Positions 1 through 7,747 of a stretch of DNA of 15,436 bases are shown piece by piece; position 1 is the first letter of the stretch; each line of letters starts with the position of its first letter. The notes beneath the pieces were generated by a model. It made no database searches, had not been told where the DNA came from, and worked only from the letters and a program-made list of their open reading frames with translations. Source of the DNA: Ardenticatenales bacterium (GTDB taxonomy: Bacteria; Chloroflexota; Anaerolineae; Promineifilales; UBA4811). Location of the stretch: assembly GCA_013139935.1 (NCBI GenBank), contig WSZX01000205.1, forward strand, positions 1 through 15,436, in the 5' to 3' direction. The translations under genes were made by a program, and so were the position numbers.

Positions 1-177
1 CAATCGGGTCAGGGAGTACTGCAAGGCGGCAGTCCGCGTGGCGCAATCGTCCAATTGGTCTTGCGGTCTCTCTTGTTCTTGCTGTTGGTAAGTGTAGAGA
101 AAGGCGCTGCCGGCCAGAACCGTGGCCAGAGCGATCACCAGCGTCAGGATCAGGGCAACGAGCAGAAAGCGGCGCAT
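1..177 (-). CDS. Partial membrane-anchored or secreted protein, N-terminal 59 residues
   Basis: This gene runs off the left edge of the window. Reading leftwards from an ATG at 177, the frame stays open for 59 codons to base 1. The first residues are basic (MRRF), followed by about 20 hydrophobic residues (leucine, isoleucine, valine, alanine) and then a Gln/Glu/Asp-rich stretch. That is the pattern of a signal peptide or N-terminal membrane anchor with a soluble domain outside the membrane. The start is supported by an AAGGAG ribosome binding site about 7 bases upstream and by a good promoter at 219-247. The visible part ends with a possible helical segment. I do not recognise the family and cannot tell whether the hydrophobic segment is cleaved. 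It is separated from the upstream operon by a hairpin terminator, so it is probably an independent transcription unit. Confidence 0.7.
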   Translation of the reverse strand, partial: MRRFLLVALILTLVIALATVLAGSAFLYTYQQQEQERPQDQLDDCATRTAALQYSLTRL

Positions 178-218
178 GGGCTGCTCCTTCGATCACAACC
201 AACACCAAGGTGTAGGTT

Positions 219-247
219 ATGCTATCAGCGGGAGGAGCAGGTGTCAA
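219..247 (-). promoter_or_regulatory. Sigma-70-type promoter for the gene at 1-177
   Basis: On the minus strand, TTGACA (247-242) is a perfect -35 box. A 17-base spacer follows, then TAGCAT (224-219) as the -10 box. Transcription would begin near 212, leaving a leader of about 35 bases that contains the AAGGAG ribosome binding site. The exact -35, ideal spacing and position just downstream of a terminator all agree. The -10 matches the consensus at four of six positions. Confidence 0.6.
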
Positions 248-319
248 GCAGTCCACGATAGAGCGCTGCAAAACATCCCGAGGGCCAATCTCTCTCTCCG
301 AACTAGCGCGCCAAAGGGG

Positions 320-362
320 ATTGTAAAGGGGGTGGTAGCGAGTATTGCTCCCTACCACCCCC
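320..362 (-). terminator. Hairpin terminator of the minus-strand glycan operon
   Basis: An 11-base-pair perfect stem (328-338 with 352-362, GGGGGTGGTAG against CTACCACCCCC) encloses an inner GAG/CTC pairing and a TATTG loop. In the leftward direction it is followed by TTTACAAT, a short T-rich tract. It lies 60 bases after the stop of the DUF2723 gene and before the promoter of the next gene. That is the expected place for a rho-independent terminator, although the T tract is weak. Confidence 0.65.
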
Positions 363-421
363 CGGTATCGCCACTCGGGCGGCGCTCAGTTTGGTGTGAC
401 AGCGCCTAGTCCAACACCCTT

Positions 422-3400
422 CTACGGCTGTAGAATCCATTCCCCCATGGGCGCCCAGGGGGCCGCGCCTGCTAGTCGTTCATCCAACAAGGGCAGTGTG
501 CGGCCGGTAAAGGCATCATAGATCCGGAGCGTTCCTATGACCCGACCAGAGGCCGAAGCTGGGGGGATGGACAGCGTGTGTGGGTCGGTCACCCGCGAAC
601 CAGAGATCCATTTGAGAGTGGGGATCGCTCCCAGTGCCGGGATCCCGTCGTCCAGGTCGAGCCATGCCCAGGAGTCATCCGGGTTGAGAACAATGAGTGA
701 GGTGGAGACAGCATAATCGCGCTGGATTGGGTAGGAGGCGGCAAAGTGGAGATGGGGGTTCGATGGCGGGACGCTAAGAGACCGGGGCGCGAAGCCCAGG
801 TAGATGATGCCAGCACCAAAAGGCACGTACTGCTCATAAGCGCGCGGAGGCGGAAGCCGAATATCCCTTTCGAGTGCCCATGGGCCGATGAATGTGCCCG
901 ACTCAGAGTTAATGGTTGGTCGGCTCGGTAGGTGGGAAAGGGTGTGCACAGTGACTTGGCGGCTGCCGGCCGGCAGAGACGGGATCGTTCCCTGTGCCAG
1001 TGGGACGTTGTTCTCCGATACCGAAAAAGTGAGCGGAGCCGTATGCCGCTGCGCCTGCCAGTGCAGGTAGAGGCGCGGTTGGTCGAGCAGGGTGAGATCC
1101 CAATCCACGCCAACCAGAGAGAGGCCATTTCCCACCGTTTGACGGCGTGGCCGCTGCGTAAAGAGCACTACCTCCTTCTGGGCAAGCTCTAGGCTGAGCA
1201 GTTCAGTCCGGTCCTCGCCGGAACTGTTGGGAAGCGGCCCGTCCGGAGTGTACGCGCCGATCTGCAGACTGTAGCGGCCGGGTAGCGTGCCGGGTCGGGC
1301 ATACAGCCTGAACTGGGTCAGAGCTACGTCGCCCGGGGACAGAAAGCGTGTGTCAAGGACTTGGTCCTGTTGGGCATAGACTGCACCATCGAGGCCTACC
1401 AGGTGTGCGAACAGGGACATTGGGACGCCGGATCTCGGGGACCAGGCGAGGGTGAGGATGGTGGGCGACTGATCTTTATTCGTTGCGAGCTGATATCCAA
1501 GCACGGCCAAGGCATCGCCCAGGATGATGTTGGCGGGCGGTGTCTCATGGCCGTCATGGCTTACCTGGACTGCGCAGGGCGTAAAGCCAGCTGGAAGGGC
1601 ACGGCGTGGTTGTGGTCGCACATAGAAAGCCTCGCCAAGCGGTTCGAACACGGCCGGGATGTCGGCGTAAGCCATTTCGTGATAGTGCGTGACGACCACC
1701 GGCCGCTCCTCCATCTCCTCTCGAATCCGCCTCGCCCACGTCTCTTCATAAGGTTCGGCGGTGGGGTACACGTATTCGATAGTCAGGTCCGGCCGGGCTC
1801 GTTCCACCTGATGCAGGAACTGCAGCGGCATTGCCCAGTGAAGGTCGGCCAGCACAATAGCCCCCTCGGGGGCCTCTGCAAGGATAGGCGCTGCATAGCT
1901 CCTTGCGTCTTGTTGGATGGATAGCGCGCGGTAGCTGGGATAGTGGTGTCCGCCCTGGAGCAGGCCGATGCCCGTGATCAGAGCGACAGTCAGGAGATAG
2001 AAGGCTGTCTTCGGGAATGTCTGGTGCTGCAGGTGCACCTCGGGCGCGATGTTGCCTAGGCCATAACCGATGGTGATGGCGAAGAAGACATACGCGGGGA
2101 GCATGTATTCTACGGTTTGGGGAGCGCGGTAGGTGGCGGTGACAAATGTGTGCAAGGCGAACCCGCCGACAAGGAGCAAGGCCAACCGGCGGTCTTTCCA
2201 TAGAAGCAGGATCGCCCCGCCCGCCGCGGTGACCAGTACCAGTGGGTGGAATTGGAAAGCCAGCACGTTTCCCATTACCTGGAGCCGGGCCAAAAACTCG
2301 GCCGGGGCGACAAAGTAGAAAAAGTCACTGGAAAAGCCGAGCGCCAGCGCGTGGTGGAGAAAACCCTCCACCGTATCCAGGTTCTCCGGGCCCAGCGGCG
2401 CCCCCGAGCGTAGAGGGAGATAGGCCAGCGGTAGCAGACAGAGCAGCGCGACAAGTATCGGCCACCGCCAGCGCCGTGGCTCTCGGATGAGAGATGGGTC
2501 AATCAGAAACAGATAGACGGTGAACAGGGTACCGACGAATACCAGCGACAGATGGTGGGTGAGCCCCAGGGTCAGGGAAGCAGCAAAGAGGATGAGGTAG
2601 CGGGTAGCTGAAGCCTTGGTTCTGGCGTGGCGAGCCAGCGCGTACGCGCAAAGGGCGGTGAAAAAGGCGGCCGGGGTGCGCACATTGGAGATGGTGGCCT
2701 GCGCCCAGAAGGTGGTGCTGGTTGCCAATGCCAGTGCGGCTGCGACGCCGGCCGCCTTGCGGCCGGTAAAATGGCGTACCGTTGCGCTCACCAGTGCTAC
2801 CGTGCCGGCCGCCATCAGAGCCGAAAGCAGGTTCACGCGCCAGGGGAGGGTTCCGATGGGGAGTTGCGTCATCAGCCACCCGAGAATGGTGTGCAGTGGG
2901 TAGCCGGGGGGGTGCGCGACTCCCAGAACAGCCGCCACCAGTTGGAATTCGCCGCTATCGGCCGGGAGCACGTCCGGGGCGAGGGTGTGAATGTACAGGG
3001 AGAGTGATGCCATGAACACAAGAGCGTCCAGGGCGACAGGCGACAGAATGTAGGCAATAGGCGATCTCGCGAGGCGGCCAAGGGGAGATGCGATCGACGG
3101 GAAAGCTCGGTCCTTGTCCGTCCATCGGATTGCGCAACCTACTGCAACCGCCAATACAGCAATTCCGGCCGCTACCTGCGGGTCGGCATATGGGTAGGGA
3201 AGGTAGAGGAGCAACAGCAAGGCAGCCTGCATCGGGATGGCAACGCGTGTGCCGCCGTCCGGTCGCACCGGACCGCCCGCGTGACCAGAGAGCCACAATG
3301 CCAGGCCGACGAGCAGAGCGTTGAAAGCCAGCGTGAGCGGCCAAGGCCAGGGGCGACCAGTGAGTTCAGGGACTAGACGCCCCAGGAAGAGAGCGAAGGC

Positions 3401-3445
3401 TATGGATCCTGCCGAGGCCAGGCGGTTGCCCACCGTTCCTGTCAC
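422..3445 (-). CDS. DUF2723-family GT-C-type membrane glycosyltransferase, 1007 residues
   Basis: This large polytopic membrane protein is probably a lipid-linked-sugar glycosyltransferase acting at the outer face of the cytoplasmic membrane. Residues 1-130 carry several hydrophobic segments. The DUF2723 signature follows, with an acidic DSGEF at 163-167 after a TM segment and HPPGYPL at 178-184. In GT-C enzymes an acidic residue in this first extracytoplasmic loop is usually catalytic. Further TM segments continue to about residue 500. The remaining half is soluble and beta-rich, including a segment (FAHLVGLDG and the following 60 residues) resembling beta-sandwich tails of GT-C proteins from Chloroflexota. 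The start is a GTG six bases after the permease stop; an ATG five bases earlier is followed by one codon and a stop. No strong ribosome binding site is visible, so translation is probably coupled to the upstream gene. It is the last gene of the operon. The acceptor and sugar are unknown. Confidence 0.85.
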   Translation of the reverse strand: MTGTVGNRLASAGSIAFALFLGRLVPELTGRPWPWPLTLAFNALLVGLALWLSGHAGGPVRPDGGTRVAIPMQAALLLLLYLPYPYADPQVAAGIAVLAVAVGCAIRWTDKDRAFPSIASPLGRLARSPIAYILSPVALDALVFMASLSLYIHTLAPDVLPADSGEFQLVAAVLGVAHPPGYPLHTILGWLMTQLPIGTLPWRVNLLSALMAAGTVALVSATVRHFTGRKAAGVAAALALATSTTFWAQATISNVRTPAAFFTALCAYALARHARTKASATRYLILFAASLTLGLTHHLSLVFVGTLFTVYLFLIDPSLIREPRRWRWPILVALLCLLPLAYLPLRSGAPLGPENLDTVEGFLHHALALGFSSDFFYFVAPAEFLARLQVMGNVLAFQFHPLVLVTAAGGAILLLWKDRRLALLLVGGFALHTFVTATYRAPQTVEYMLPAYVFFAITIGYGLGNIAPEVHLQHQTFPKTAFYLLTVALITGIGLLQGGHHYPSYRALSIQQDARSYAAPILAEAPEGAIVLADLHWAMPLQFLHQVERARPDLTIEYVYPTAEPYEETWARRIREEMEERPVVVTHYHEMAYADIPAVFEPLGEAFYVRPQPRRALPAGFTPCAVQVSHDGHETPPANIILGDALAVLGYQLATNKDQSPTILTLAWSPRSGVPMSLFAHLVGLDGAVYAQQDQVLDTRFLSPGDVALTQFRLYARPGTLPGRYSLQIGAYTPDGPLPNSSGEDRTELLSLELAQKEVVLFTQRPRRQTVGNGLSLVGVDWDLTLLDQPRLYLHWQAQRHTAPLTFSVSENNVPLAQGTIPSLPAGSRQVTVHTLSHLPSRPTINSESGTFIGPWALERDIRLPPPRAYEQYVPFGAGIIYLGFAPRSLSVPPSNPHLHFAASYPIQRDYAVSTSLIVLNPDDSWAWLDLDDGIPALGAIPTLKWISGSRVTDPHTLSIPPASASGRVIGTLRIYDAFTGRTLPLLDERLAGAAPWAPMGEWILQP

Positions 3446-3451
3446 CCCATT

Positions 3452-4309
3452 CTACAGCTCTTCACCAAAGCGCCAGTTCTGCCGTTGAAAGAACCAATAT
3501 CCAACAGCGAGGACCACTGCGGCGGTCAGGGCGAGGCGAAGGAAAAAGTCCAGCGCCATCGGCCGGCCATAGTACATTGCATCGCGGTAAGCCGCTGTAA
3601 AGGATGCCATGGGGTTGAGGATGCGCGCAAGCCGGCTGATGGGTACGTTCATCCCCAGAATCGAGCGCGTTGCCCCTAACGTCTGTTCATAGTTCCAAAA
3701 CACCGGCGTCACAAAGAACCAGGCCAGCATCAATGTCTCCATGATGATTCCCATGTCTCGATAAAAGACGTTGATCGTGGCCAGTATCATAGAGATCCCA
3801 AGGGCAAAGACCGCCTCCACCAGGATAACGACCGGCAGCCAGAAGAGGTGGGGGAAAAAAGAGCCGCCTTCTGCACTAGGAATGCCCATGAGAATCGCCA
3901 GTCCGAAATAGATCGGCAGGGCAATGAGGAAATGGACCAAATTGCTCAACATGACGGAAAGGGGCAACACTTCGCGCGGGAAATAGACCTTTTTGATGAG
4001 ATGCGCGTTCCCCACAATGCTGTGGGTGGCGACTGTCAGGGTGCCGGAAAAAAAGTTCCACGGCAACAGTCCCGCGAGGATAAAGGCCGGGGGAACCGCC
4101 ACGCCCTCCATTCCGCCAGCCAGGATGGTAAAGACCATCGTAAAGACGAGCATCATCAGCAGAGGGTTGAGCATTGACCATGCGATGCCCAGGACCGAAT
4201 TCTTGTAACGGACTTTGAGGTCGCGGACGACCAAGTTGCTGACCAGGTAGCGGTAGGCAAACAGTTCTCGTAGCCGGCCGATGAGACCGACTTGGCTTCC
4301 CGTTGCCAT
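3452..4309 (-). CDS. ABC-2 type polysaccharide export permease (Wzm/TagG-like)
   Basis: This is the membrane subunit of an ABC exporter of the type that moves O-antigen, teichoic acid or other lipid-linked glycans across the cytoplasmic membrane. Its 285 residues match the usual 255-290. The N-terminal cytoplasmic segment has the family pattern VVRDLKVRYKNSVLGIAW (residues 27-44), followed by about six hydrophobic segments, the first around residues 38-65 and the last near 255-275. The ATG start overlaps the TGA of the upstream glycosyltransferase by one base (TGATG), and AGAGGA lies about nine bases upstream, so translation is coupled. A transporter of this type needs an ATP-binding partner (Wzt/TagH), but none is encoded in this window. 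Confidence 0.88.
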   Translation of the reverse strand: MATGSQVGLIGRLRELFAYRYLVSNLVVRDLKVRYKNSVLGIAWSMLNPLLMMLVFTMVFTILAGGMEGVAVPPAFILAGLLPWNFFSGTLTVATHSIVGNAHLIKKVYFPREVLPLSVMLSNLVHFLIALPIYFGLAILMGIPSAEGGSFFPHLFWLPVVILVEAVFALGISMILATINVFYRDMGIIMETLMLAWFFVTPVFWNYEQTLGATRSILGMNVPISRLARILNPMASFTAAYRDAMYYGRPMALDFFLRLALTAAVVLAVGYWFFQRQNWRFGEEL

Positions 4310-5517
4310 CAGTGCTTTCCTCTTCTGGACTCGAGTTGGTCATAGATGGAGATGATCCGCCGTCCGGCGCGTTCCCACGAATACTGGTCTTTGGCTCGCC
4401 GGCGCAGCGCCGCTCCCAGCTCAACCCGCCGAGCGACGTCGTCGAGCAGGGTGCGAATCCCGGCTGTGAGTGCGTCCAGGTCGCCCGGCGGTGCATAAAC
4501 CCCCAGATCGCCCAGGTACTCGCGTTGAACCGGGGTGTCAAAGGCGACTGTGGGCAGCCCCATGGCCATGTAGTTGAGTATTTTGCCGCTTCCCTCAGTG
4601 GCCGAGAGCTTGGGGGCAACGGCCACGTCGCCCACCGAGAGATAGTGCGCAGCCTGCTCGTAAGGGATCTTTCCAGTCAGCGTCACCCGGTCCTCCACTC
4701 CGAGTCCGTGGGCCATCTGGGCATAGTCCTGGTGGCCGGGGTAGCCCATGATGAGAAAATGGGCGTCGATCCCGGCCGCCTTGAGTTGAGCAGCCGACTG
4801 TATTAGGCAAGGGGTCCCCTGGTAGGTTGCCAGTAGCCCCAGATAGATCACCACCGACCGGCCCGCCGGGATGCCCAACTGGCCTTTCAAGGAGGTCAAG
4901 GTAGCGGACGCGCCGCGGGCTGCCGGGCGAAATGTCTCCGTATTGACACAGTCGGGCACTGGGTGAATCCGTTCCGATGGCACGAGAAACTGCTCTTCCA
5001 GCACTCGCTGGGCGTACAGTGAACTGGTCAGGATGGCCACTGGTAGCTTGTTGATCAGTCGTTCCAGCATGCGGGCGGGCTTGAAAAAGGGTCCGTCCGG
5101 GTTCAGGAATTGGTGGTCTAGCATCTCCCCGGTGAGGCTGCCCTGAAAGTCAAAGACCAGAGGAATACCCAGCAAGCGGGCAATCGGCGCGCCAATCAGC
5201 GCTCCTTCGTGCAGGTGCGCATGGATGACGTCCGGCCGGATGTCGAGTGCTGCGCGGAGTGCTGTGAAGGCCAGGTAGATGTCATAGGCGATCTTGTGGC
5301 GGGACGAGCCGACCTCATAGTCAGCCCTCCATGGCAAAGGAGAGGTGCGGATGATGTCCAGATCGGCAATCGGCCGTCCCTTGTGATAGGTGACAATGGT
5401 TACCTGGTGACCCAGGCGGCGTAGAATCAACGCCTCTTCCAGAATGCGAACGTGGCAGCCATAGTCCGCAAAGAACGAGGTCGGGGCGAGCATCAAGATG
5501 TCGTAGCGCCGCTTCAC
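4309..5517 (-). CDS. GT4-family (GT-B fold) glycosyltransferase
   Basis: This predicted cytoplasmic, retaining, nucleotide-sugar-dependent glycosyltransferase has 402 residues. The N-terminal Rossmann domain includes the flexible GCHVRILEEAL segment (residues 20-30), where a G-G-x-E-R-H-like region normally sits, and DVIHAHLHEGAL (96-107). The linker PDCVNTETFRP (188-198) is the typical donor-domain entrance, and the C-terminal domain begins at VVIYLGLL (222-229). The donor-binding E-x7-E motif is altered. E308 in EGSGKILNYMAMG is present, but the position eight residues later is Y316 instead of Glu; related GT4 subgroups tolerate this. The start is a GTG that overlaps the previous gene's stop by four bases (GTGA). 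With the adjacent exporter permease and membrane glycosyltransferase it probably builds a surface glycan. Donor and acceptor cannot be predicted. Confidence 0.87.
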   Translation of the reverse strand: MKRRYDILMLAPTSFFADYGCHVRILEEALILRRLGHQVTIVTYHKGRPIADLDIIRTSPLPWRADYEVGSSRHKIAYDIYLAFTALRAALDIRPDVIHAHLHEGALIGAPIARLLGIPLVFDFQGSLTGEMLDHQFLNPDGPFFKPARMLERLINKLPVAILTSSLYAQRVLEEQFLVPSERIHPVPDCVNTETFRPAARGASATLTSLKGQLGIPAGRSVVIYLGLLATYQGTPCLIQSAAQLKAAGIDAHFLIMGYPGHQDYAQMAHGLGVEDRVTLTGKIPYEQAAHYLSVGDVAVAPKLSATEGSGKILNYMAMGLPTVAFDTPVQREYLGDLGVYAPPGDLDALTAGIRTLLDDVARRVELGAALRRRAKDQYSWERAGRRIISIYDQLESRRGKH

Positions 5518-6500
5518 TTTTCGTCGCTGGGCCTGCGCCGTGACCTAAAGCCAAACATCTGGCCGAACAGACCCCCGCCAGTGGGAATCTTGGGCCGCGA
5601 GCGCTTTTCCCACCGATTGAGTCCCCAGTCAACCAGCCACTCTTCCCGCGCGTCAAAGCTCTCGCCGATCTGGTCTGAGAGAGCGTCCTCCTGCTCCTGG
5701 TTCACCTGCTCGCGGATGGTCTCCAGTTCGGCAATGGCGGCGTCCAGCCAGAGCAGGACATTCCCCCTGCTGAGAATGGCCGCCCTTGCCATGGCCGCAC
5801 CACCAGCTGTCAGCGGCTCGCTAAAGCGAACCAGATCGTTGGATGATAGTCGTCGCATCTCACGCCAACCGGGAGAGCGCGTGATGGGTCCAAACAGAGC
5901 GGCCGACAGCAGCCCCGGCATCAAATTGACTGCTGTGGAAAGCCCATCGTACTCGACCGGATCCACAAAGTGGGGGGTCGCGCCCAGCAGCGTGGCGAAA
6001 TCCTGAGCAGTCTTGACCGCCTCCGGCAGGCAGTTCGGGGCTGGCATCAGGCAGCAAGGGCTGTCGGCGAAAAGGTCGACACGCGCTCCCGCTGGCCCGC
6101 TCGCTATGTCCAGGGCGGCTTCTGGGTTGATTCCCAGGGAGATGCCCACAAAGTGAATCCCCTCTCCCAGGTATTCTGCTGCCCAGGCCATCACGGGCTG
6201 CTTGAGAGGTGAAGTGTCAAGGACAACGCAACCCGGTCGGAGTTCGGGGCCGATGGCCTTCAGCGTCTCCCTAACTTGATCAAAGGGAATGGCCAACACC
6301 ACTATGTCCGCCTGTTCGCAGGCGGCAAGCAAGTTCCAGGATGTCCGGTCGACCGCACCCATCGTGCGTGCACGCTTTGATACCTCTCCATCCTTGTCAT
6401 GGCCAATCACCTCAAAATCGAGTTCCGGTGTCTTGAGCGCCAGCCCGATGGAACTACCCAGTTTCCCCAGTCCGATGATGGTGATAGCCGCTTCTGCCAT
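5514..6500 (-). CDS. TyrA-like NAD(P)-dependent oxidoreductase, probably not a prephenate dehydrogenase
   Basis: The 328-residue protein begins with a dinucleotide-binding fold, GLGKLG at residues 10-15, and has the TyrA-like layout of a Rossmann domain followed by a helical dimerisation domain from about residue 175. DTSPLK (95-100) matches the DvgSvK segment of prephenate/arogenate dehydrogenases. The residues that define TyrA catalysis are missing. The HPM histidine region reads VGISLG (118-123). The HD-containing helix reads EYDGLSTAVNLMPG (183-196), so the two prephenate-site histidines (HDr and SHLPH) are also replaced. Database names such as 'prephenate dehydrogenase' are therefore likely inherited by fold only. 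The C-terminus (about 270-328) is a charged extension ending in a Gly/Phe and Arg-rich tail. It starts at an ATG 18 bases after the HD gene, with AGGGAG upstream. The substrate is unknown. Confidence 0.8.
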   Translation of the reverse strand: MAEAAITIIGLGKLGSSIGLALKTPELDFEVIGHDKDGEVSKRARTMGAVDRTSWNLLAACEQADIVVLAIPFDQVRETLKAIGPELRPGCVVLDTSPLKQPVMAWAAEYLGEGIHFVGISLGINPEAALDIASGPAGARVDLFADSPCCLMPAPNCLPEAVKTAQDFATLLGATPHFVDPVEYDGLSTAVNLMPGLLSAALFGPITRSPGWREMRRLSSNDLVRFSEPLTAGGAAMARAAILSRGNVLLWLDAAIAELETIREQVNQEQEDALSDQIGESFDAREEWLVDWGLNRWEKRSRPKIPTGGGLFGQMFGFRSRRRPSDEK

Positions 6501-6518
6501 TTGTGTGCCTGCTCCCTT

Positions 6519-7073
6519 TCAGTTTGCGTTGTCTGCCCCTTGCAGGGCTTGCAGTAATCTCACCTCCGGTCCCTGGCCCGTGCTCAGTATCTCCGGCCGG
6601 TTCTGATGTTGGCGGATGAGCCAGGTCGTGAGCGGAGTGCAACTGGCTGCTGCAGCCATCTCCGCTCCCCATTCCGGGTGCTGTTCGTAGACGACAAATG
6701 GCCGCTTCCATCCGTCGGGGGAGGCTGCTCCCCAGCTGTGTGCCGTGATCGGACGGCAAAGCTGGATGAGGACGACGATCGGCCGCTCCCACAGACGCAG
6801 GCGGCAACGCGACTTGCCGACGTCATGCAGCAAGGCGGCGGTCAGGAGATCGGGATTCGTTTCGCCCCTGGCCAAGAGGGTACGCATCACGTGCAAGCTG
6901 TGTCGCTGATCGCCGGTGCTCATCGATAGGAAAAGAGCTTGTTGCGCTCGGGTGAGCACCAGCTTGATCTCTTGCCACTCTGTCGGGGCGAGAGGCCTGG
7001 CGAACAGCGCCCGGAAAAACTGCCAGGTTCGATGCAGGGGAGGACGGCGCGATGCCATTGCTTCGGCTACCAT
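6519..7073 (-). CDS. HD-domain metal-dependent phosphohydrolase
   Basis: This 184-residue soluble protein carries an HD-superfamily core. It has a first histidine at H58 or H61 (RHSLH), the diagnostic HD pair H83-D84 in AALLHDVGKSR, further histidines at H132 (EQHPEWG) and H156 (IRQHQN), and a possible last acidic ligand D181 near the C-terminus. HD proteins hydrolyse phosphate esters such as nucleotides or cyclic nucleotides. The order of histidines resembles HDIG/HD-GYP-like hydrolases, but no GYP motif is present, so cyclic-di-GMP hydrolysis is not supported. The ATG start overlaps the stop of the protease gene by seven bases, and no clear ribosome binding site is visible, which suggests coupling. 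Its role in a glycan-linked operon is unclear. The substrate cannot be read from the sequence. Confidence 0.8.
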   Translation of the reverse strand: MVAEAMASRRPPLHRTWQFFRALFARPLAPTEWQEIKLVLTRAQQALFLSMSTGDQRHSLHVMRTLLARGETNPDLLTAALLHDVGKSRCRLRLWERPIVVLIQLCRPITAHSWGAASPDGWKRPFVVYEQHPEWGAEMAAAASCTPLTTWLIRQHQNRPEILSTGQGPEVRLLQALQGADNAN

Positions 7074-7738
7074 GAGCCGGTTAGCAGTCCCATCATGTGC
7101 ATGGCTGGCGGGTAGATCAGGGAGCCCAGCAGGCCTCTACCCCACACCATGAGCATCAGCAGCAGTAAGCTGCCATATTGGGCAAGAGGCTCAAGGCGCA
7201 CAGCCATGTCTTGGGGCAAGAGGCCCATCAGGACCTTGAGGCCGTCCAACGGACCCAGCGGGATCATATTGAAAACCGCCAGCAAGAGATTGATCCAGAC
7301 TAGGAGGGATAGTGTCTCTCCCACGGTAGGAAAAACTGCTCCAGGGACATAGGACATGTCAAGGTCCGTCAGCCCAAAACGAATGGGAAGCGCAAAGACA
7401 AAGGCCTGCAAGATGTTTGAGATCGGTCCGGCCGCGGCAGTGATGGCCATTCCGCGCAACTTGTTGCCACGCAGATTCTGTGGATTGACGGGCACCGGTT
7501 TGGCCCAGCCAAAGCCGATGGTTATCATCATCAACGACCCGATCGGATCCAGGTGGGCCAGCGGGTTGAGCGTCATCCGGCCGGCCCGCTGCGCTGTAGT
7601 ATCGCCCAACTGGTATGCGGCAAAGGCGTGCGAAAACTCGTGGATGGTCAACGCTACCACTAGCGCTATGACGCGCCCGATTGCCAGGGCTGGGTAATTC
7701 AGGATTTCAGTAAACATATGGCGTGCATATCTGAACAT
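7067..7738 (-). CDS. Site-2-type intramembrane metalloprotease (peptidase M50 family)
   Basis: This polytopic membrane zinc protease has the active-site HEFSH (residues 33-37 of the 223-residue form) in the first conserved membrane helix, followed by NPLAHLDPIGSL (58-69), GWAKPVPVNP (77-86) and the third metal ligand in PLGPLDGLKVL (160-170, D165). This is the compact, PDZ-less site-2 protease subtype common in Firmicutes and Chloroflexota; substrates are generally unknown. The start is uncertain. An ATG at 7759 has AGGAGG nine bases upstream. However, an extended -10 box (7753-7748) overlaps that region and would exclude it, so 7738 is chosen. An ATG at 7717 best matches the family's usual N-terminus, and the frame stays open upstream to 7843. 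It is the first gene of the minus-strand operon. Confidence 0.85.
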   Translation of the reverse strand: MFRYARHMFTEILNYPALAIGRVIALVVALTIHEFSHAFAAYQLGDTTAQRAGRMTLNPLAHLDPIGSLMMITIGFGWAKPVPVNPQNLRGNKLRGMAITAAAGPISNILQAFVFALPIRFGLTDLDMSYVPGAVFPTVGETLSLLVWINLLLAVFNMIPLGPLDGLKVLMGLLPQDMAVRLEPLAQYGSLLLLMLMVWGRGLLGSLIYPPAMHMMGLLTGSW

Positions 7739-7747
7739 AGCGGGGAG

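Noticed and set aside
55..409. Two plus-strand open frames in the left end
   Set aside because: They run opposite the supported minus-strand gene at 1-177, its promoter and the terminator, and show no protein-like features.
1361..1924. Open frame of 187 codons on the plus strand opposite the DUF2723 gene
   Set aside because: No domain is recognisable and the opposite strand carries a clear coding frame of the expected family.
5514..6500. Annotation as tyrA (prephenate dehydrogenase)
   Set aside because: The fold fits, but all three signature histidine regions are changed, so the gene symbol is not supported.
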